Below are positions 25,745 through 35,429 of a stretch of DNA of 64,000 nt, piece after piece (position 1 is the first letter of the stretch; every line of letters begins with the position of its first letter). Under the pieces are notes generated by a model that did not search any database, was not told the origin of the DNA, and worked only from the letters and a program-made list of their open reading frames with translations. This DNA comes from Niastella sp. Lineage in GTDB: Bacteria > Bacteroidota > Bacteroidia > Chitinophagales > Chitinophagaceae. Both the position numbers and the translations under genes were made by a program. Where the stretch lies: the NCBI GenBank assembly GCA_017744515.1, contig JAGIBF010000005.1:42640-106639 (forward strand), read 5' to 3'.

Positions 25745-26845
25745 ATGTATTGTATGAAATCTATGATCATATTCCTGTTGGGTGGTCTGCTTTTGTTTCA
25801 GATGACTGCCTGCCGGGAAAGCGAAGCTACCCCTGTAACCGACTCTCCTTTTTGCCTTACCGACACTTTGCAAAAGAAGATAGTGATGGCTACCGTGAAG
25901 ACGGACACTGTTAAGAATGAAGTATCGTTATCCGGCAAAATCCAGGCTAATGAGGATAAATGGATCAAGGTGTTCCCTGTGGTGGGTGGTATTGTGGAAT
26001 CGCTGAAGGTAGAGCTGGGCGATTATGTTACTAAAGGACAGGTGCTGGCGGTGATCCGCAGCAGTGAGATTGCCGATTACCAGGGGCAACAGTCGAGTGC
26101 TGAGGCTTCTGTGAAGATGGCAGAGAAAACATTGTCTTCCAACAAAGACATGTTTTCTGCCGGCCTGGCTACCGAGAAGGATGTGGTAGCTGCAGAAACC
26201 GAACTCGAAAAGGCCAAGGCTGATCTGAAGCGCATTCGCGAAACGAATGCGATCTACGGCGCCAAAGGCAATGCCTTGCAAACCATCACAGCGCCTGTGT
26301 CGGGCTTTATCATTGAAAAGAATATTACCGACCAGATGCAGTTCCGTGTGGATGGCGCTCAGCCTTTTTTCATCATTTCCAACCTCGATGAGGTATGGGT
26401 AATGGCTAATGTATTTGAAAGTGATATTCCCAAGATCCAGGTAGGTTATGATGCCAATGTTTCTGTGATCGCTTATAAGGATAGGGTGTTCAAAGGGAAG
26501 GTCGACAGGATCTTTTCCATGCTGGACCCTCAGAGCCGGGTGATGAAGGTACGTATCCGCATTCCCAACAGTGGTTACGTGCTGAAGCCTGAAATGTTTG
26601 CGCAGATCAATATTCAATATACAGAAGGGAAAGAGCATATGCCAGCTATTCCGGCGGAGGCAGTGATCTTCGACAAGAACAAGAATTTTGTGATGGTGTA
26701 TAAAGACAAATGCAATATTGAAACCCGGGAGATCGAGTTGTACAAAACGATTGGCGGGACCACTTATGTAAAGAGTGGCCTGGTTGATGGTGAGAAGGTG
26801 ATCACACAGTACCAGTTGCTGGTGTATGATGCGCTGAATGATTAG
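25745..26845 (+). CDS. RND efflux periplasmic adaptor (CzcB/CusB-like), lipoprotein
   Basis: A 366-residue adaptor. The ATG at 25745 (or 25754) gives a lipoprotein signal with lipobox FQMTAC. Then come a barrel/lipoyl part (SLSGKIQANEDKWIKVFPVVGGIVESLKVELGD... in pieces), a helical hairpin (about 115-165), the second lipoyl half (TITAPVSGFIIEKNITDQMQ) and the beta-barrel (DEVWVMANVFESDI, PQSRVMKVRIRIPN). It links the inner-membrane pump to the outer-membrane duct. No His-rich metal domain is present. Confidence 0.93.
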   Translation: MYCMKSMIIFLLGGLLLFQMTACRESEATPVTDSPFCLTDTLQKKIVMATVKTDTVKNEVSLSGKIQANEDKWIKVFPVVGGIVESLKVELGDYVTKGQVLAVIRSSEIADYQGQQSSAEASVKMAEKTLSSNKDMFSAGLATEKDVVAAETELEKAKADLKRIRETNAIYGAKGNALQTITAPVSGFIIEKNITDQMQFRVDGAQPFFIISNLDEVWVMANVFESDIPKIQVGYDANVSVIAYKDRVFKGKVDRIFSMLDPQSRVMKVRIRIPNSGYVLKPEMFAQINIQYTEGKEHMPAIPAEAVIFDKNKNFVMVYKDKCNIETREIELYKTIGGTTYVKSGLVDGEKVITQYQLLVYDALND

Positions 26846-26876
26846 CCGTGAAACGTGAGAAGTGAAATGTGAGAGG
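26846..26876 (+). repeat. Degenerate GTGA tandem array
   Basis: Right after the adaptor stop: GTGAAACGTGAGAAGTGAAA and further GTGAGA. Similar in style to the arrays at 31089, 32886 and 60951. Confidence 0.45.
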
Positions 26877-26890
26877 CGCTTACTTCGAGC

Positions 26891-26912
26891 CTTCGACAGG
26901 CTCATGCTGACA
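26891..26912 (+). repeat. REP-like element, single copy
   Basis: A copy with core GGCTCATGCTGACA inside the efflux operon, 35 bases before the pump gene. It points the same way as copies next to minus-strand genes. Confidence 0.8.
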
Positions 26913-26946
26913 GGTATTTGTTTTTTATTGCAAAACGTCTTTGGAC

Positions 26947-29900
26947 ATGAATAAATTTATTTCCAACATAGTAACCTTTTCGCTTAAGAACAGGTTCTTT
27001 ATTTTCTTCATGACGCTGCTGATCATTATCGGCGGCATATGGAGTTATATTAAAACTCCGCTGGAAGCTTTCCCGGATGTAACGAATACGCAGATCATTA
27101 TTGTGACGCAATGGCCCGGCCGGAGTGCCGAGGAAGTGGAACGGTTTGTAACGGTGCCCATCGAGGTGGCCATGAACTCCGTGCAAAAGAAATCGACGCT
27201 GCGGTCTATTTCCATGTTTGGCCTGTCTGTGACCAAGATCATTTTCGATGATGACGTAGAGGATTTCTTTGCACGACAGCAGGTCAATAATCTATTACGT
27301 AATGTGAACTTACCGGAAAATGTAGAGCCGGATGTGCAGCCTCCTTATGGTCCTACGGGTGAGATATTCCGGTATACCATCCAGGGTAAAGGCAAAAACT
27401 CTACCGACCTGCTGACCATTCAGAACTGGGTGATCGACCGGCAGCTGCGGAGCATTCCCGGTGTGGCCGACCTCGTGGCCTTTGGCGGCGCAGAGAAGAC
27501 TTATGAGATCAAGGTAGACCCTACCATGCTGGCGCGGTATGATATTACGCCTTTGGAAGTATATAGTGCGGTGAGTAAAAGTAATATCAACGTGGGTGGT
27601 GATGTGATCGAAAAGAATGGCCAGGCTTATGTAGTTCGTGGTATCGGTTTGCTGGACAAGATCAGGGATATCGAGAATATCATTGTCGATAATATCAATG
27701 GTACACCAATCCTCGTTAAAAATCTTGCCACCGTGGTTGAGAGTCATGTGCCGCGTGTGGGTCAGGTAGGTCTGGATGATAATGACGATGCCGTAGAGGG
27801 TATCGTGGTGATGCGTAAGGGTGAGAACCCGCGTGAAGTGCTGGCGCGGGTAAAGGATAAGATCAATGATCTCAATGAGCATATTCTACCGTCGGATGTG
27901 AAGATGGTGACTTTTTATGACCGGGACAACCTGATGGATTTTTGCACGGAGACCATCATCCACAATCTCGTAGAAGGTATTTTGCTCGTAACGCTCATCG
28001 TTTTCATCTTCATGTTCGATTGGCGTACGACCGTGATCGTATCCATTATTATTCCGCTCTCGTTGTTGTTTGCTTTTATTTGTTTACATCTCAAGGGTAT
28101 GAGCGCCAACCTGCTTTCGATGGGGGCTATCGATTTCGGTATCATCATAGACGGCGCGGTGGTGATGGTGGAAGGGTTGTTTGTGGTGCTGGCGCATAAG
28201 GCGCATGTGGTGGGGATGGAAAAGTACAATAAGATCGCCAAGCTGAGTATGATCCGTAAAACGGGTTCTTCGCTCGCCAAGGCCATCTTCTTTGCCAAGG
28301 TGATCATCATTACCAGCCTTATTCCCATTTTTGCTTTTGAGAAGGTGGAGGGTAAGATGTTCTCTCCGCTTGCGTGGACTTTGAGTTTTGCCCTGCTGGG
28401 CGCCTTATTGTTCACGCTTACGCTGGTGCCTGTGCTTTCAAGTATCCTGCTCAATAAGAATGCGCGGGAAAGGAATAATCCTGTAGTGAACTTCTTCAAC
28501 CGCATCGTAAACAAGGCTTTCAATTTCACTATGGGCCATAAGAAGCTCAGCCTTACCGTGGCTTTTGCTATTATGGGCGCCGTGCTTTTCTCGTTCAAAT
28601 TCCTTGGCAGTGAGTTTTTGCCTACGCTGAATGAGGGTGCTTTGTGGGTAGAGGCCAAGTTGCCTATGAGTAGTTCGTTGACTAATTCTACCAAATTCGT
28701 GCACGAGTTCCGGAGTATCCTCAACAGTTTTGACGAGGTGAACGGGGTGTTGTCTCAAACAGGACGGAGTAATGATGGCACCGATCCTTCCGGTTTTTAT
28801 TATGTGCAATGTCAGGTGAACCTGAAACCCAAGAAGGAATGGAAGCGAAAGATCTCAACGGATCAACTGGTTGAAGAAATGGATACCAAGCTCCGGCAGT
28901 ATCCGGGTGTAGTGTATAACTATTCTCAACCTATTATCGATAACGTGGCGGAAGCTGTGGCCGGTATCAATGCTTCGCTGGCTGTGAAGATATTCGGCAA
29001 TGATCTTGAAAAGCTCGACAAGCTGGCCGACAGTGTGTATACTATTCTTGGCAAGGTGCAGGGTGTAAAGGACCTTGGTATCATGCGGAATATTGGTCAG
29101 CCGGAATTGAGTATCGTGCTGGATGAGCAGAAGATGGGTATCTATGGTGTTACCACTGCCGATGCCAATGCTGTTATTGAAATGGCCATCGGTGGTAAAT
29201 CTGTTTCTACTTTCTATCAGCAGGAGAGAAAGTTCGATATCCGTATCCGTTATCCCGAAGAGTTCAGGGATAATGAATATAAGATCGGCAAACTGATGGT
29301 GCCTACCATCCACGGTGCAAAGGTGCAGTTGCGCGAGATCGCCGATATCAAAACGGTGACCGGTCCGGCGTTCGTTTACCGTGATAAGAATACACGTTTT
29401 ATCGCTATCAAGTTCTCCATCCGGGAAAGAGATATGGGTAGCACCATTGCTGAAGCGCAGCAACTCGTGAATCAGCACATCAAGCTCGACAAGGGTTTCC
29501 ATGTGGAATGGAGTGGTGAGTTTGAGAACCAGGTGCGTGCGCAAAAGAAGTTATCGCAGGTGGTCCCCATCGTGCTGGTGATGATCTTCATACTGTTGTT
29601 CATCATGTTTGGCAATGCCGTGGATGCCGGCCTCGTATTGATCAATGTACCTTTTGCGATGATCGGTGGCATTCTCGCTTTACATATCACTGGCACCATC
29701 TTCAGTATTTCGGCGGGTATTGGTTTCATCGCGTTGTTTGGTATCTGTATCCAGAACGGGGTGATCCTGATCTCGGTGTTCAAGCAGAACCTGCATCAGA
29801 AGATCCCCTTGGTGCAGGCTATACGGGAGGGTGTGAATTCGCGGATCAGGCCCGTGGTGATGACCGCGCTGATGGCAGCCATCGGCTTGTTACCAGCGGC

Positions 29901-30069
29901 TGTATCAACCGGTATCGGCTCTGAAACGCAAAAGCCGCTGGCTATTGTGGTGATCGGCGGGTTGATCAGCTCAACCATTCTTACGTTGCTGGTGTTTCCG
30001 CTGATCGTGGAGATCATTTACCGGCGGTCGCACAGCCGGAAGCAGAAGCGGCAGGTGTCGTTGACATAG
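26947..30069 (+). CDS. CzcA/CusA family heavy-metal RND efflux pump
   Basis: A 1040-residue inner-membrane antiporter with the 12-helix RND layout and two large periplasmic loops. The heavy-metal subfamily motif in TM4 is clear: AIDFGIIIDGAVVMVEG (about 393-408) where HAE-type drug pumps have DDA. The N-terminal KTPLEAFPDVTNTQI and ARQQVNNLLRNVNLPENV also fit CzcA. It exports divalent (Zn, Co, Cd, Ni) or monovalent (Cu, Ag) cations; the choice cannot be read. The ATG at 26947 is used rather than a TTG two codons before. Confidence 0.96.
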   Translation: MNKFISNIVTFSLKNRFFIFFMTLLIIIGGIWSYIKTPLEAFPDVTNTQIIIVTQWPGRSAEEVERFVTVPIEVAMNSVQKKSTLRSISMFGLSVTKIIFDDDVEDFFARQQVNNLLRNVNLPENVEPDVQPPYGPTGEIFRYTIQGKGKNSTDLLTIQNWVIDRQLRSIPGVADLVAFGGAEKTYEIKVDPTMLARYDITPLEVYSAVSKSNINVGGDVIEKNGQAYVVRGIGLLDKIRDIENIIVDNINGTPILVKNLATVVESHVPRVGQVGLDDNDDAVEGIVVMRKGENPREVLARVKDKINDLNEHILPSDVKMVTFYDRDNLMDFCTETIIHNLVEGILLVTLIVFIFMFDWRTTVIVSIIIPLSLLFAFICLHLKGMSANLLSMGAIDFGIIIDGAVVMVEGLFVVLAHKAHVVGMEKYNKIAKLSMIRKTGSSLAKAIFFAKVIIITSLIPIFAFEKVEGKMFSPLAWTLSFALLGALLFTLTLVPVLSSILLNKNARERNNPVVNFFNRIVNKAFNFTMGHKKLSLTVAFAIMGAVLFSFKFLGSEFLPTLNEGALWVEAKLPMSSSLTNSTKFVHEFRSILNSFDEVNGVLSQTGRSNDGTDPSGFYYVQCQVNLKPKKEWKRKISTDQLVEEMDTKLRQYPGVVYNYSQPIIDNVAEAVAGINASLAVKIFGNDLEKLDKLADSVYTILGKVQGVKDLGIMRNIGQPELSIVLDEQKMGIYGVTTADANAVIEMAIGGKSVSTFYQQERKFDIRIRYPEEFRDNEYKIGKLMVPTIHGAKVQLREIADIKTVTGPAFVYRDKNTRFIAIKFSIRERDMGSTIAEAQQLVNQHIKLDKGFHVEWSGEFENQVRAQKKLSQVVPIVLVMIFILLFIMFGNAVDAGLVLINVPFAMIGGILALHITGTIFSISAGIGFIALFGICIQNGVILISVFKQNLHQKIPLVQAIREGVNSRIRPVVMTALMAAIGLLPAAVSTGIGSETQKPLAIVVIGGLISSTILTLLVFPLIVEIIYRRSHSRKQKRQVSLT

Positions 30070-30072
30070 GGG

Positions 30073-30134
30073 CCTTCGACAGCCCTTCGACAAGCCTTCG
30101 ACAAGCTCAGGGTGACAGCAATTCAGGGTGACAG
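30073..30134 (+). repeat. REP-like element, composite with extra half-arms
   Basis: A central full copy (from about 30094) is preceded by two extra left arms (CCTTCGACAGC, CCTTCGACAAG) and followed by one extra right arm (GCAATTCAGGGTGACAGC). The tail after it resembles the tail of the composite at 41721-41826. Confidence 0.8.
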
Positions 30135-30288
30135 CTTAACTAAACAACATTGAATGTTCAAATAGCCGGAGGGCGGGGTTGGTTTCGGTTTTTTACTTTC
30201 ACCTCGTTCTTCCGGCTATTTTCTGTTTGCGGAAATATCTTAATTTACAGCGTTATTGCCTGTTTTTGTATCCAACCTAAAGTAACTG

Positions 30289-31083
30289 ATGATGAAACGA
30301 CGCCGATTTATTCAATCTTCTTTTATCGCCGGCACTTCTGCGGCGCTATCTCCCGCCACTGCCTTATCTGCCGATGCTGCAAAGAAGAAACAGGAATTTT
30401 ACGAGTTACGCGTGTACACGTTGAAGGATGAGGCTCAACAACGCTTGACGGAAGCCTATCTCTCACAAGCTTATATTCCGGCGATTAACCGGCAAGGATC
30501 GAAGTATGTGGGTGTGTTTACCGAGCTGAAGCCGGAAGGACAGACGAAAGTTTATGTAGTGACTCAATTCCCATCTTTGGAAAATTTTACGGCAATGGAT
30601 GTAAACCTGGCTAAGGATATCCAGTATCAGCAGGTGGCTTCCGATTACCTCACTGCTCCTGCAGATGCTCCGGCCTATGTGCGTATTCAAAGTTCGCTGC
30701 TGAAGGCTTTTTCTTTTATGCCCAACCTGGTGGCGCCCGGGCAAAAGGAAAGGATCTTTGAACTGAGGCGCTATGAAAGTCCTACGGAGTATGCCAGTAA
30801 AAAGAAGATCGAGATGTTCAACGAAGGTGGAGAAATCGAAATATTCAAAAAGACCGGCCTGACGCCTGTGTTTTTCGGGGAAGTGCTGATCGGGGATTCA
30901 CGTCCCAACCTGACTTACATGATCACTTTCGACAATATGGAAGCACATGACCGCAACTGGAAAACTTTTGGCAGTGATGCTGAATGGAAGCGGATCAGCA
31001 GCATGGAGGAATATGCGGATAAAAAACTGATCTCCAAAATTGTGCGCACTTTCCTGAAGCCTGCTTCGTATTCGCAGATCTGA
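30289..31083 (+). CDS. NIPSNAP family protein with Tat signal
   Basis: A 264-residue protein. The start MMKRRRFIQSSFIAGTSAAL is a twin-arginine signal. Two NIPSNAP domains follow, opening EFYELRVYTLKDE (about 36) and RIFELRRYESP (about 156), each ending in a beta-rich block (TYMITFDNMEAHDRNWKTF). These dimeric alpha-beta barrels have no settled role in bacteria. The gene stands alone after the efflux operon, so context gives no function. Confidence 0.9.
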   Translation: MMKRRRFIQSSFIAGTSAALSPATALSADAAKKKQEFYELRVYTLKDEAQQRLTEAYLSQAYIPAINRQGSKYVGVFTELKPEGQTKVYVVTQFPSLENFTAMDVNLAKDIQYQQVASDYLTAPADAPAYVRIQSSLLKAFSFMPNLVAPGQKERIFELRRYESPTEYASKKKIEMFNEGGEIEIFKKTGLTPVFFGEVLIGDSRPNLTYMITFDNMEAHDRNWKTFGSDAEWKRISSMEEYADKKLISKIVRTFLKPASYSQI

Positions 31084-31487
31084 GGTAAAGTCCGGAAGTC
31101 GGAAGACCGGAAGACGGGAAGACTTATATAAAAGTGGTGATACCTTCTTTCGTTTTGCAGCGGAATGGTATTATCCCTCTGCTACTACCGGGTACCGACA
31201 ATTACTTTTTAGTTGTACAGCATCAATTTCTTTTTTCCCCGATAAAATTTTGTGGTGGTTTTGAATAGTGAGTGGCAGAATGCAATATCTTGTGGAGGAT
31301 TTACCACTATTTCCCAATAGGGTACTCTTCTAAGCTTTTATCCTTTAATAAAAATGCCCCGGGCATGATTTTTTACTTCTGTTGATCGCTTACCTTCTGT
31401 TCCTCTTGCCATATGTCTAATCTGACGTATCCGACAGTTTCTGTCGCGATGCCCTGGATTTGGATCATCCTGTAAAAAGCAATTGAT
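31084..31487. other. 404-base non-coding stretch
   Basis: No gene is seen. It begins with a GGAAG tandem array (31089-31123), has a small ATGCCC/GGGCAT dyad followed by TTTTTT at 31354-31372 that could end transcription of the NIPSNAP gene, and a CGACAG/CTGTCG hairpin at 31432-31446, 40 bases before the next start. Confidence 0.6.
31089..31123 (+). repeat. Degenerate GGAAGNC tandem array
   Basis: Five units of about 7-9 bases (CCGGAAGTC, GGAAGAC, CGGAAGAC, GGGAAGAC) starting six bases after the NIPSNAP stop. Confidence 0.55.
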
Positions 31488-32885
31488 ATGAAGCATTTGT
31501 ACAAATTTTGTACAGCATGCCTGTTATTGGTATGTGTACTAACGAATCAGCAAGGCATAGCTCAACTACCGGCTCCTACGCACACGCCCAGGACTGTTAA
31601 CATCAACAGCAATTGTGGAGGTTATTATGAATATCTTCCGCAGGGTTATGACGCAGCGGGTTCACAACGGTATCCCCTGCTGGTTTATATGCATGGCGAT
31701 GGCGACCGGGGCAGCGGCAGCCAGACTGACCTGGCTAAACTGCTGACAAAAGCATTACCCAAGCTGATCAATGATGGACAGTTTCCTTCTTCTATAACTT
31801 CCAATGGACAGGCTTTCAAATTCATCGTTATTTCTCCTCAACTGAAGTTGTGGCCTCAGTCGGGACCTGCCGGAGCAGCTGATGTTGCTGCAGTGCTTGC
31901 TTATGTAAAGGGGCACTACAAGGTGGATACCAACCGTATTTACCTGACTGGCATGAGCATGGGTGGTGGCATTACCTGGGAGTATGCAGGCAGCAATATC
32001 AACGCGGCTCAAAAGCTGGCAGCTATTGTACCTATTTGCGGGGCTTCCTCTCCTCAAACTCCTATTGCTAATGTGATCGCCAATGGCGATGTACCAGTAT
32101 GGGCTACGCACAACCAGGCTGATGATGCTGTGCCGGTTAATAATACCAATGGTTATGTATCTTTTATTAATGGCAATCCGCGTCCACCGTCGCCGCTGGC
32201 CCGGAAAACTATTTTTACTACTGCTCCTGCCGAGCTCCACGATGCGTGGACGCGTACTTATAGTCCTTCTTTCCGGGAGAATGGTTTGAATATTTATGAA
32301 TGGATGCTTCAATATAGCCGTGCTGAGTCTTCGCTACCTGTTACGCTGACAAATTACAGGATTGTGTCAGCCGACAAGCAGGCGGTTAAAATTGGCTGGT
32401 CGACTACCGCAGAACAAAACAATGATTACTTCAGTATTGAACGCTCTACTAACGGCGACAACTTTTCCGTAATTGGGAAAGTAGCGGGCACCAACCTCTC
32501 CAGTGGCAGTAATTATAGCTTCCGGGATGAGCAGCCTGCTATCGGCAATAACTTTTACCGCCTGAGCCAGACTGACCTGAATGGTAAAACCACGCTTTAT
32601 TCTATACTGAAATCAGTTATTGAACTGCAAGCCAATGGGCTTGTACTCTTCCCCAACCCGGCCAGTGCTTCTGTTACTGTTGGATTTAGTCATCCTGACA
32701 AGGACAGGCTTTCCGTGAAGATCATCAATCACCAGGGCATGGTGGTGCAGGTAAATCAATTCAACAAGGAAACGGGCTACTGGCAGCAATCTATCCCTAC
32801 AAGCCATTTGTCCGCTGGTCAGTATTTTATCCAGGTGAAGGGTAATACGATCGAGCAGGTGCAGTCCTTGGTGATTAAGAAGTAA
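31488..32885 (+). CDS. Secreted alpha/beta hydrolase with type IX sorting domain
   Basis: A 465-residue protein with signal peptide (ending NQQGIAQ). The first half (about 30-280) is an esterase/PHB-depolymerase-like alpha/beta hydrolase: PLLVYMHGDGDRG before the fold's oxyanion region, nucleophile Ser in GMSMGGG (about residue 155), and a likely Asp in ADDAVPVNNT and His in ELHDAWTRTY. The C-terminal 90 residues are a type IX secretion sorting domain with LVLFPNPASASV and a final GQYFIQVKGNTIEQVQSLVIKK motif. It is probably secreted or fixed on the surface and cleaves an ester of a polymer such as plant polysaccharide. The substrate is not known. Confidence 0.88.
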   Translation: MKHLYKFCTACLLLVCVLTNQQGIAQLPAPTHTPRTVNINSNCGGYYEYLPQGYDAAGSQRYPLLVYMHGDGDRGSGSQTDLAKLLTKALPKLINDGQFPSSITSNGQAFKFIVISPQLKLWPQSGPAGAADVAAVLAYVKGHYKVDTNRIYLTGMSMGGGITWEYAGSNINAAQKLAAIVPICGASSPQTPIANVIANGDVPVWATHNQADDAVPVNNTNGYVSFINGNPRPPSPLARKTIFTTAPAELHDAWTRTYSPSFRENGLNIYEWMLQYSRAESSLPVTLTNYRIVSADKQAVKIGWSTTAEQNNDYFSIERSTNGDNFSVIGKVAGTNLSSGSNYSFRDEQPAIGNNFYRLSQTDLNGKTTLYSILKSVIELQANGLVLFPNPASASVTVGFSHPDKDRLSVKIINHQGMVVQVNQFNKETGYWQQSIPTSHLSAGQYFIQVKGNTIEQVQSLVIKK

Positions 32886-32918
32886 GTTCAGAGTTTAGAG
32901 TCGAGAGTTCAGAGTCGA
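32886..32918 (+). repeat. Degenerate AGAGTT tandem array
   Basis: GTTCAGAGTTTAGAGTCGAG followed by a second GTTCAGAGTCG, starting directly after the hydrolase stop codon. Confidence 0.5.
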
Positions 32919-32950
32919 AATACATAATATAGAAAGGCCGATCATACAAA

Positions 32951-32984
32951 GCCGGGGGTCTGGGTTCAGGCTCCCGGTCTTTTT
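32951..32984 (+). terminator. Rho-independent terminator of the hydrolase gene
   Basis: GCCGGGGGTCTG pairs with CAGGCTCCCGGT (12 pairs with some G-U) around a GGTT loop and is followed by TTTTT. It lies 66 bases after the stop. Confidence 0.8.
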
Positions 32985-33105
32985 ATGGCTATAATGGTTG
33001 CTGGTGATAGGTACTATTGTAGTGCTGAAGCAAATGCAGTTTTTCCGTTCCCAGTCATATCCGGTTAAGAGTTTGAAAATCGAGTAGAGAGCTCGGAGTC
33101 GTTTG

Positions 33106-33155
33106 CTTCGCTGGCAGATTTTCTCACTCCGCTGTCGCTCTGTTCGAAACGGCAA
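33106..33155 (+). repeat. Third repeat family (CTTCGC...TTCTCAC...GTTCGAAA), copy 1
   Basis: This stretch reads like 52587-52634: both have CTTCGC, GCAGATTT, TCTCACT, CGCT, GTTCGAAA in the same order with scattered differences. Both have the same direction. Confidence 0.6.
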
Positions 33156-33245
33156 CATTATCTTTATACAACAAAAGGAAGGGGCTGACGTTCTTTCCTT
33201 TTGTATTTTGTATCTTTCCCTTATTACCTAACCAATCGACCCTTT

Positions 33246-34361
33246 ATGCGCCGCTTTACCACCCTGTTGTATACCTGTTTTTCACTGATCTTTCTTGTTA
33301 CTGCCTGTTCGGAACCTGAGAAACCTGCCACCAGGGAAGAGGCTGCCGCTCTTGCCAAGTCTCTTGAAAGCAGCATGGCTAAACATAGTGCTGCCAGGTT
33401 CAATGAAGTGCTCGATGCCGAATCGCTCCGCAACAGGATCATGGAGGCTGGCAAGAAAAAGATCGACTCCCGCATCGTGGATGGTGCTATTAAAGAATTG
33501 AAGACCGGGCAACTGGGTACGCAGATCACTCAATCGCTTGGAAAAGATGGCACCTATCAATTGGTAAAGCAATATGAGAAGGACCAAAAGCAGCATCTTA
33601 TTTTCCGGTTGTATGCCGATAGCAAACTGAATTACCACGACTTTGAGGTTATCAAGAAAAAGGATCAGGTGAAGATCGGTGACATATTTATTTATATAAC
33701 TGGTGAAACGCTGAGTGCTACGCTGGCCGAATCGGCTATGTTGATGTCTGAAAATCTTAGCAGCCTCTCTTCGGTAGATAAGGATCACGTGGCTAATATC
33801 AAGCGAATACGTCAGCTTATCAACGGCCAGGACTATGAACAGGCTAACAGGATTTATAAGAGTTTGCCTGCTATCTTACGGCAAACCAAGATATTCAAGA
33901 TGATGTACGTACAAATTGCTTCCGGATTGGGCAATGATGAGTATCTCAAGGCTATGACCGATTATCAACAAGCTTATCCCGATGCACCCAATATGTATCT
34001 GTTAATGATCGACGCTTATATCCTGAAAGAGCAGCATGAGAAGGCGCTTGCATCTGTGAATCAACTGGACGCTCTTATCAATAAGGACCCTTTCCTGGAT
34101 TATTATCGCGGGTTGATCTACAAAATGATGGGCAACAAGGAAAAACAACGTGAGCATTTTGAACTGCTGGATAAAAATATGCCTGCTTTTTATGAGGGAA
34201 CGCTGGAGCTGCTCGTGACGTATCTCGATAATAAAGAAACTGATAAGGCTGTAGCGCTTGTGAATTCAAGGAGCAGCAATTATAAGAAGATCCCTTCGGA
34301 CCAACGTGAAACGTTGTACCTGATGTATCCTGATTTCAAGAAGAAGATGGATGCGGAGTAG
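33246..34361 (+). CDS. Lipoprotein with TPR-like helices, unknown function
   Basis: A 371-residue lipoprotein; signal MRRFTTLLYTCFSLIFLVTAC with lipobox LVTAC. An N-terminal alpha/beta domain (about 25-170) has no match that I know; residues about 180-365 are helical with TPR-like pairs (LINGQDYEQANRIYKSLPA, MYLLMIDAYILKEQHEKALASVNQL, DYYRGLIYKMMGNKEKQREHF). It would sit in the periplasm or under the outer membrane. The ATG at 33246 is used; an upstream TTG at 33201 spoils the signal. No partner gene is adjacent. Confidence 0.85.
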   Translation: MRRFTTLLYTCFSLIFLVTACSEPEKPATREEAAALAKSLESSMAKHSAARFNEVLDAESLRNRIMEAGKKKIDSRIVDGAIKELKTGQLGTQITQSLGKDGTYQLVKQYEKDQKQHLIFRLYADSKLNYHDFEVIKKKDQVKIGDIFIYITGETLSATLAESAMLMSENLSSLSSVDKDHVANIKRIRQLINGQDYEQANRIYKSLPAILRQTKIFKMMYVQIASGLGNDEYLKAMTDYQQAYPDAPNMYLLMIDAYILKEQHEKALASVNQLDALINKDPFLDYYRGLIYKMMGNKEKQREHFELLDKNMPAFYEGTLELLVTYLDNKETDKAVALVNSRSSNYKKIPSDQRETLYLMYPDFKKKMDAE

Positions 34362-34378
34362 GAAGTAAGAGGTAAGAT

Positions 34379-34406
34379 GAGCCGCTCCTGGAGAGCGACC
34401 CACCCT
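34379..34406. repeat. Covarying hairpin repeat, copy 2
   Basis: Same flanks as copy 1 (GAGCCGC and GCGACCCAC) but the stem centre is CGCTC/GAGCG in place of CGCCCT/AGGGCG. It lies between two convergent genes, followed on the plus strand by CCTATTTTAG, so it may also act as a terminator. Confidence 0.6.
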
Positions 34407-34409
34407 ATT

Positions 34410-35429
34410 TTAGTTTTTGCGGGCGCTGTCGCGTGCTTCTTTGGCTTCGCGTTTTGCTTTTTTTCTAAAGTATCCGCGGAAGAGAAAGTTGTGCTGCAAC
34501 GCCTCCAGGTTTTCATCGAGCTTGCGGCTGCTGCTGTTTAAATTCTCCAGTGTGTTACGCAGCTCATCGCCTACTTTTTCGTCGTTCAATAGTATTCCGG
34601 CAGCGTTGTTGCCTTCGTCGAGTTTATCTCCTGCATTGCGCAGAGAGTGCACAAATGCATTGGTTTGGGCTGTTGCGAGGTTGATCTGTTCTACCGACGT
34701 GCGCAGGTTCGACATGATCACCGTGTCGGTCACCAGATCGCCCGCGAGCGTGCCGGGTGTATTGAGGCCAGCCGTATATTCGGCTACATTGCCTGTCAAC
34801 TTTTCGCTGTTGCGTACTGCCACTTGCAGGTTGGCTACCGTGCTGTTGAGCTTAGCGATGGTGGCCTGCATATCTTTATAGAGTGCTTCATTGCTGATCA
34901 ATGCGCCGAGGGTCCCTTCTCCATTTACCAGTTTTTTGCTGAGTGTTTTAAAATCGGTGGTGATGGCCAACAGGTTCTTGTTGTTGGTTTGCAATGTACC
35001 TAACAGCTCTTCAGAACTAAGGGCTTCTTCTACCTGCAGGTTTTCGCCTCCTTCTATTCCTCCTGCCTGTTCCGTGCCTCCGTACAATACTACCAGCTTG
35101 TTGCCAATCAGCCCTTCAGCGCTGATCTTTGCCTTCGCATCTTTGCGAATGAATTCATGGGCCTTCCTGTCGATGTTGAGGGTGACTTTTACCTGGGAAT
35201 TGCCATAGAACTCAATGGTTTTGACTGTCCCGATCTTCACGCCGGAAAACCAGACGTTGTTTCCTTTCTGCAGGCCGTTTACATTGTTGAAGACGGCTGT
35301 TACCGGTAAGGATGCTGCAAAGGTTTTCTTCTGTCCACCAAGGGTAAAGATGCCTACGATCAATATGACAATGCCAATGGTAATAAAGAATCCTACGGTG
35401 ATGGCTTGTTTATTTTTAGGTGTGCTCAT
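34410..35429 (-). CDS. MlaD-like (MCE family) lipid-transfer protein
   Basis: A 339-residue protein anchored by one N-terminal helix (about 8-29; AITVGFFITIGIVILIVG). The MCE domain is at about 38-115 (VTAVFNNVNGLQKGNNVWFSG, AKISAEGLIGNKLVVLYGG), followed by a long helical region with repeated 'LN' spacers that would form a periplasmic needle. It carries phospholipid between membranes with the two upstream genes. Its ATG shares one base with the stop of the ATPase gene (TAATG). A single MCE domain is present. MlaB and MlaC are not nearby. Confidence 0.92.
   Translation of the reverse strand: MSTPKNKQAITVGFFITIGIVILIVGIFTLGGQKKTFAASLPVTAVFNNVNGLQKGNNVWFSGVKIGTVKTIEFYGNSQVKVTLNIDRKAHEFIRKDAKAKISAEGLIGNKLVVLYGGTEQAGGIEGGENLQVEEALSSEELLGTLQTNNKNLLAITTDFKTLSKKLVNGEGTLGALISNEALYKDMQATIAKLNSTVANLQVAVRNSEKLTGNVAEYTAGLNTPGTLAGDLVTDTVIMSNLRTSVEQINLATAQTNAFVHSLRNAGDKLDEGNNAAGILLNDEKVGDELRNTLENLNSSSRKLDENLEALQHNFLFRGYFRKKAKREAKEARDSARKN

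Larger units (their letters stand above)
32886..33245. other. 360-base non-coding stretch
   Basis: No gene is seen. In order: a tandem array, a strong terminator (32951-32984), a member of the third repeat family (33106-33155) and a CAAAAGGAA/TTCCTTTTG inverted repeat (33172-33203) just upstream of the next gene. Confidence 0.7.

Noticed and set aside
25928..26905. Long open frame on the minus strand (about 325 codons)
   Set aside because: It is antisense to the adaptor and its product has no sensible domain; codon-shadow of the real gene.
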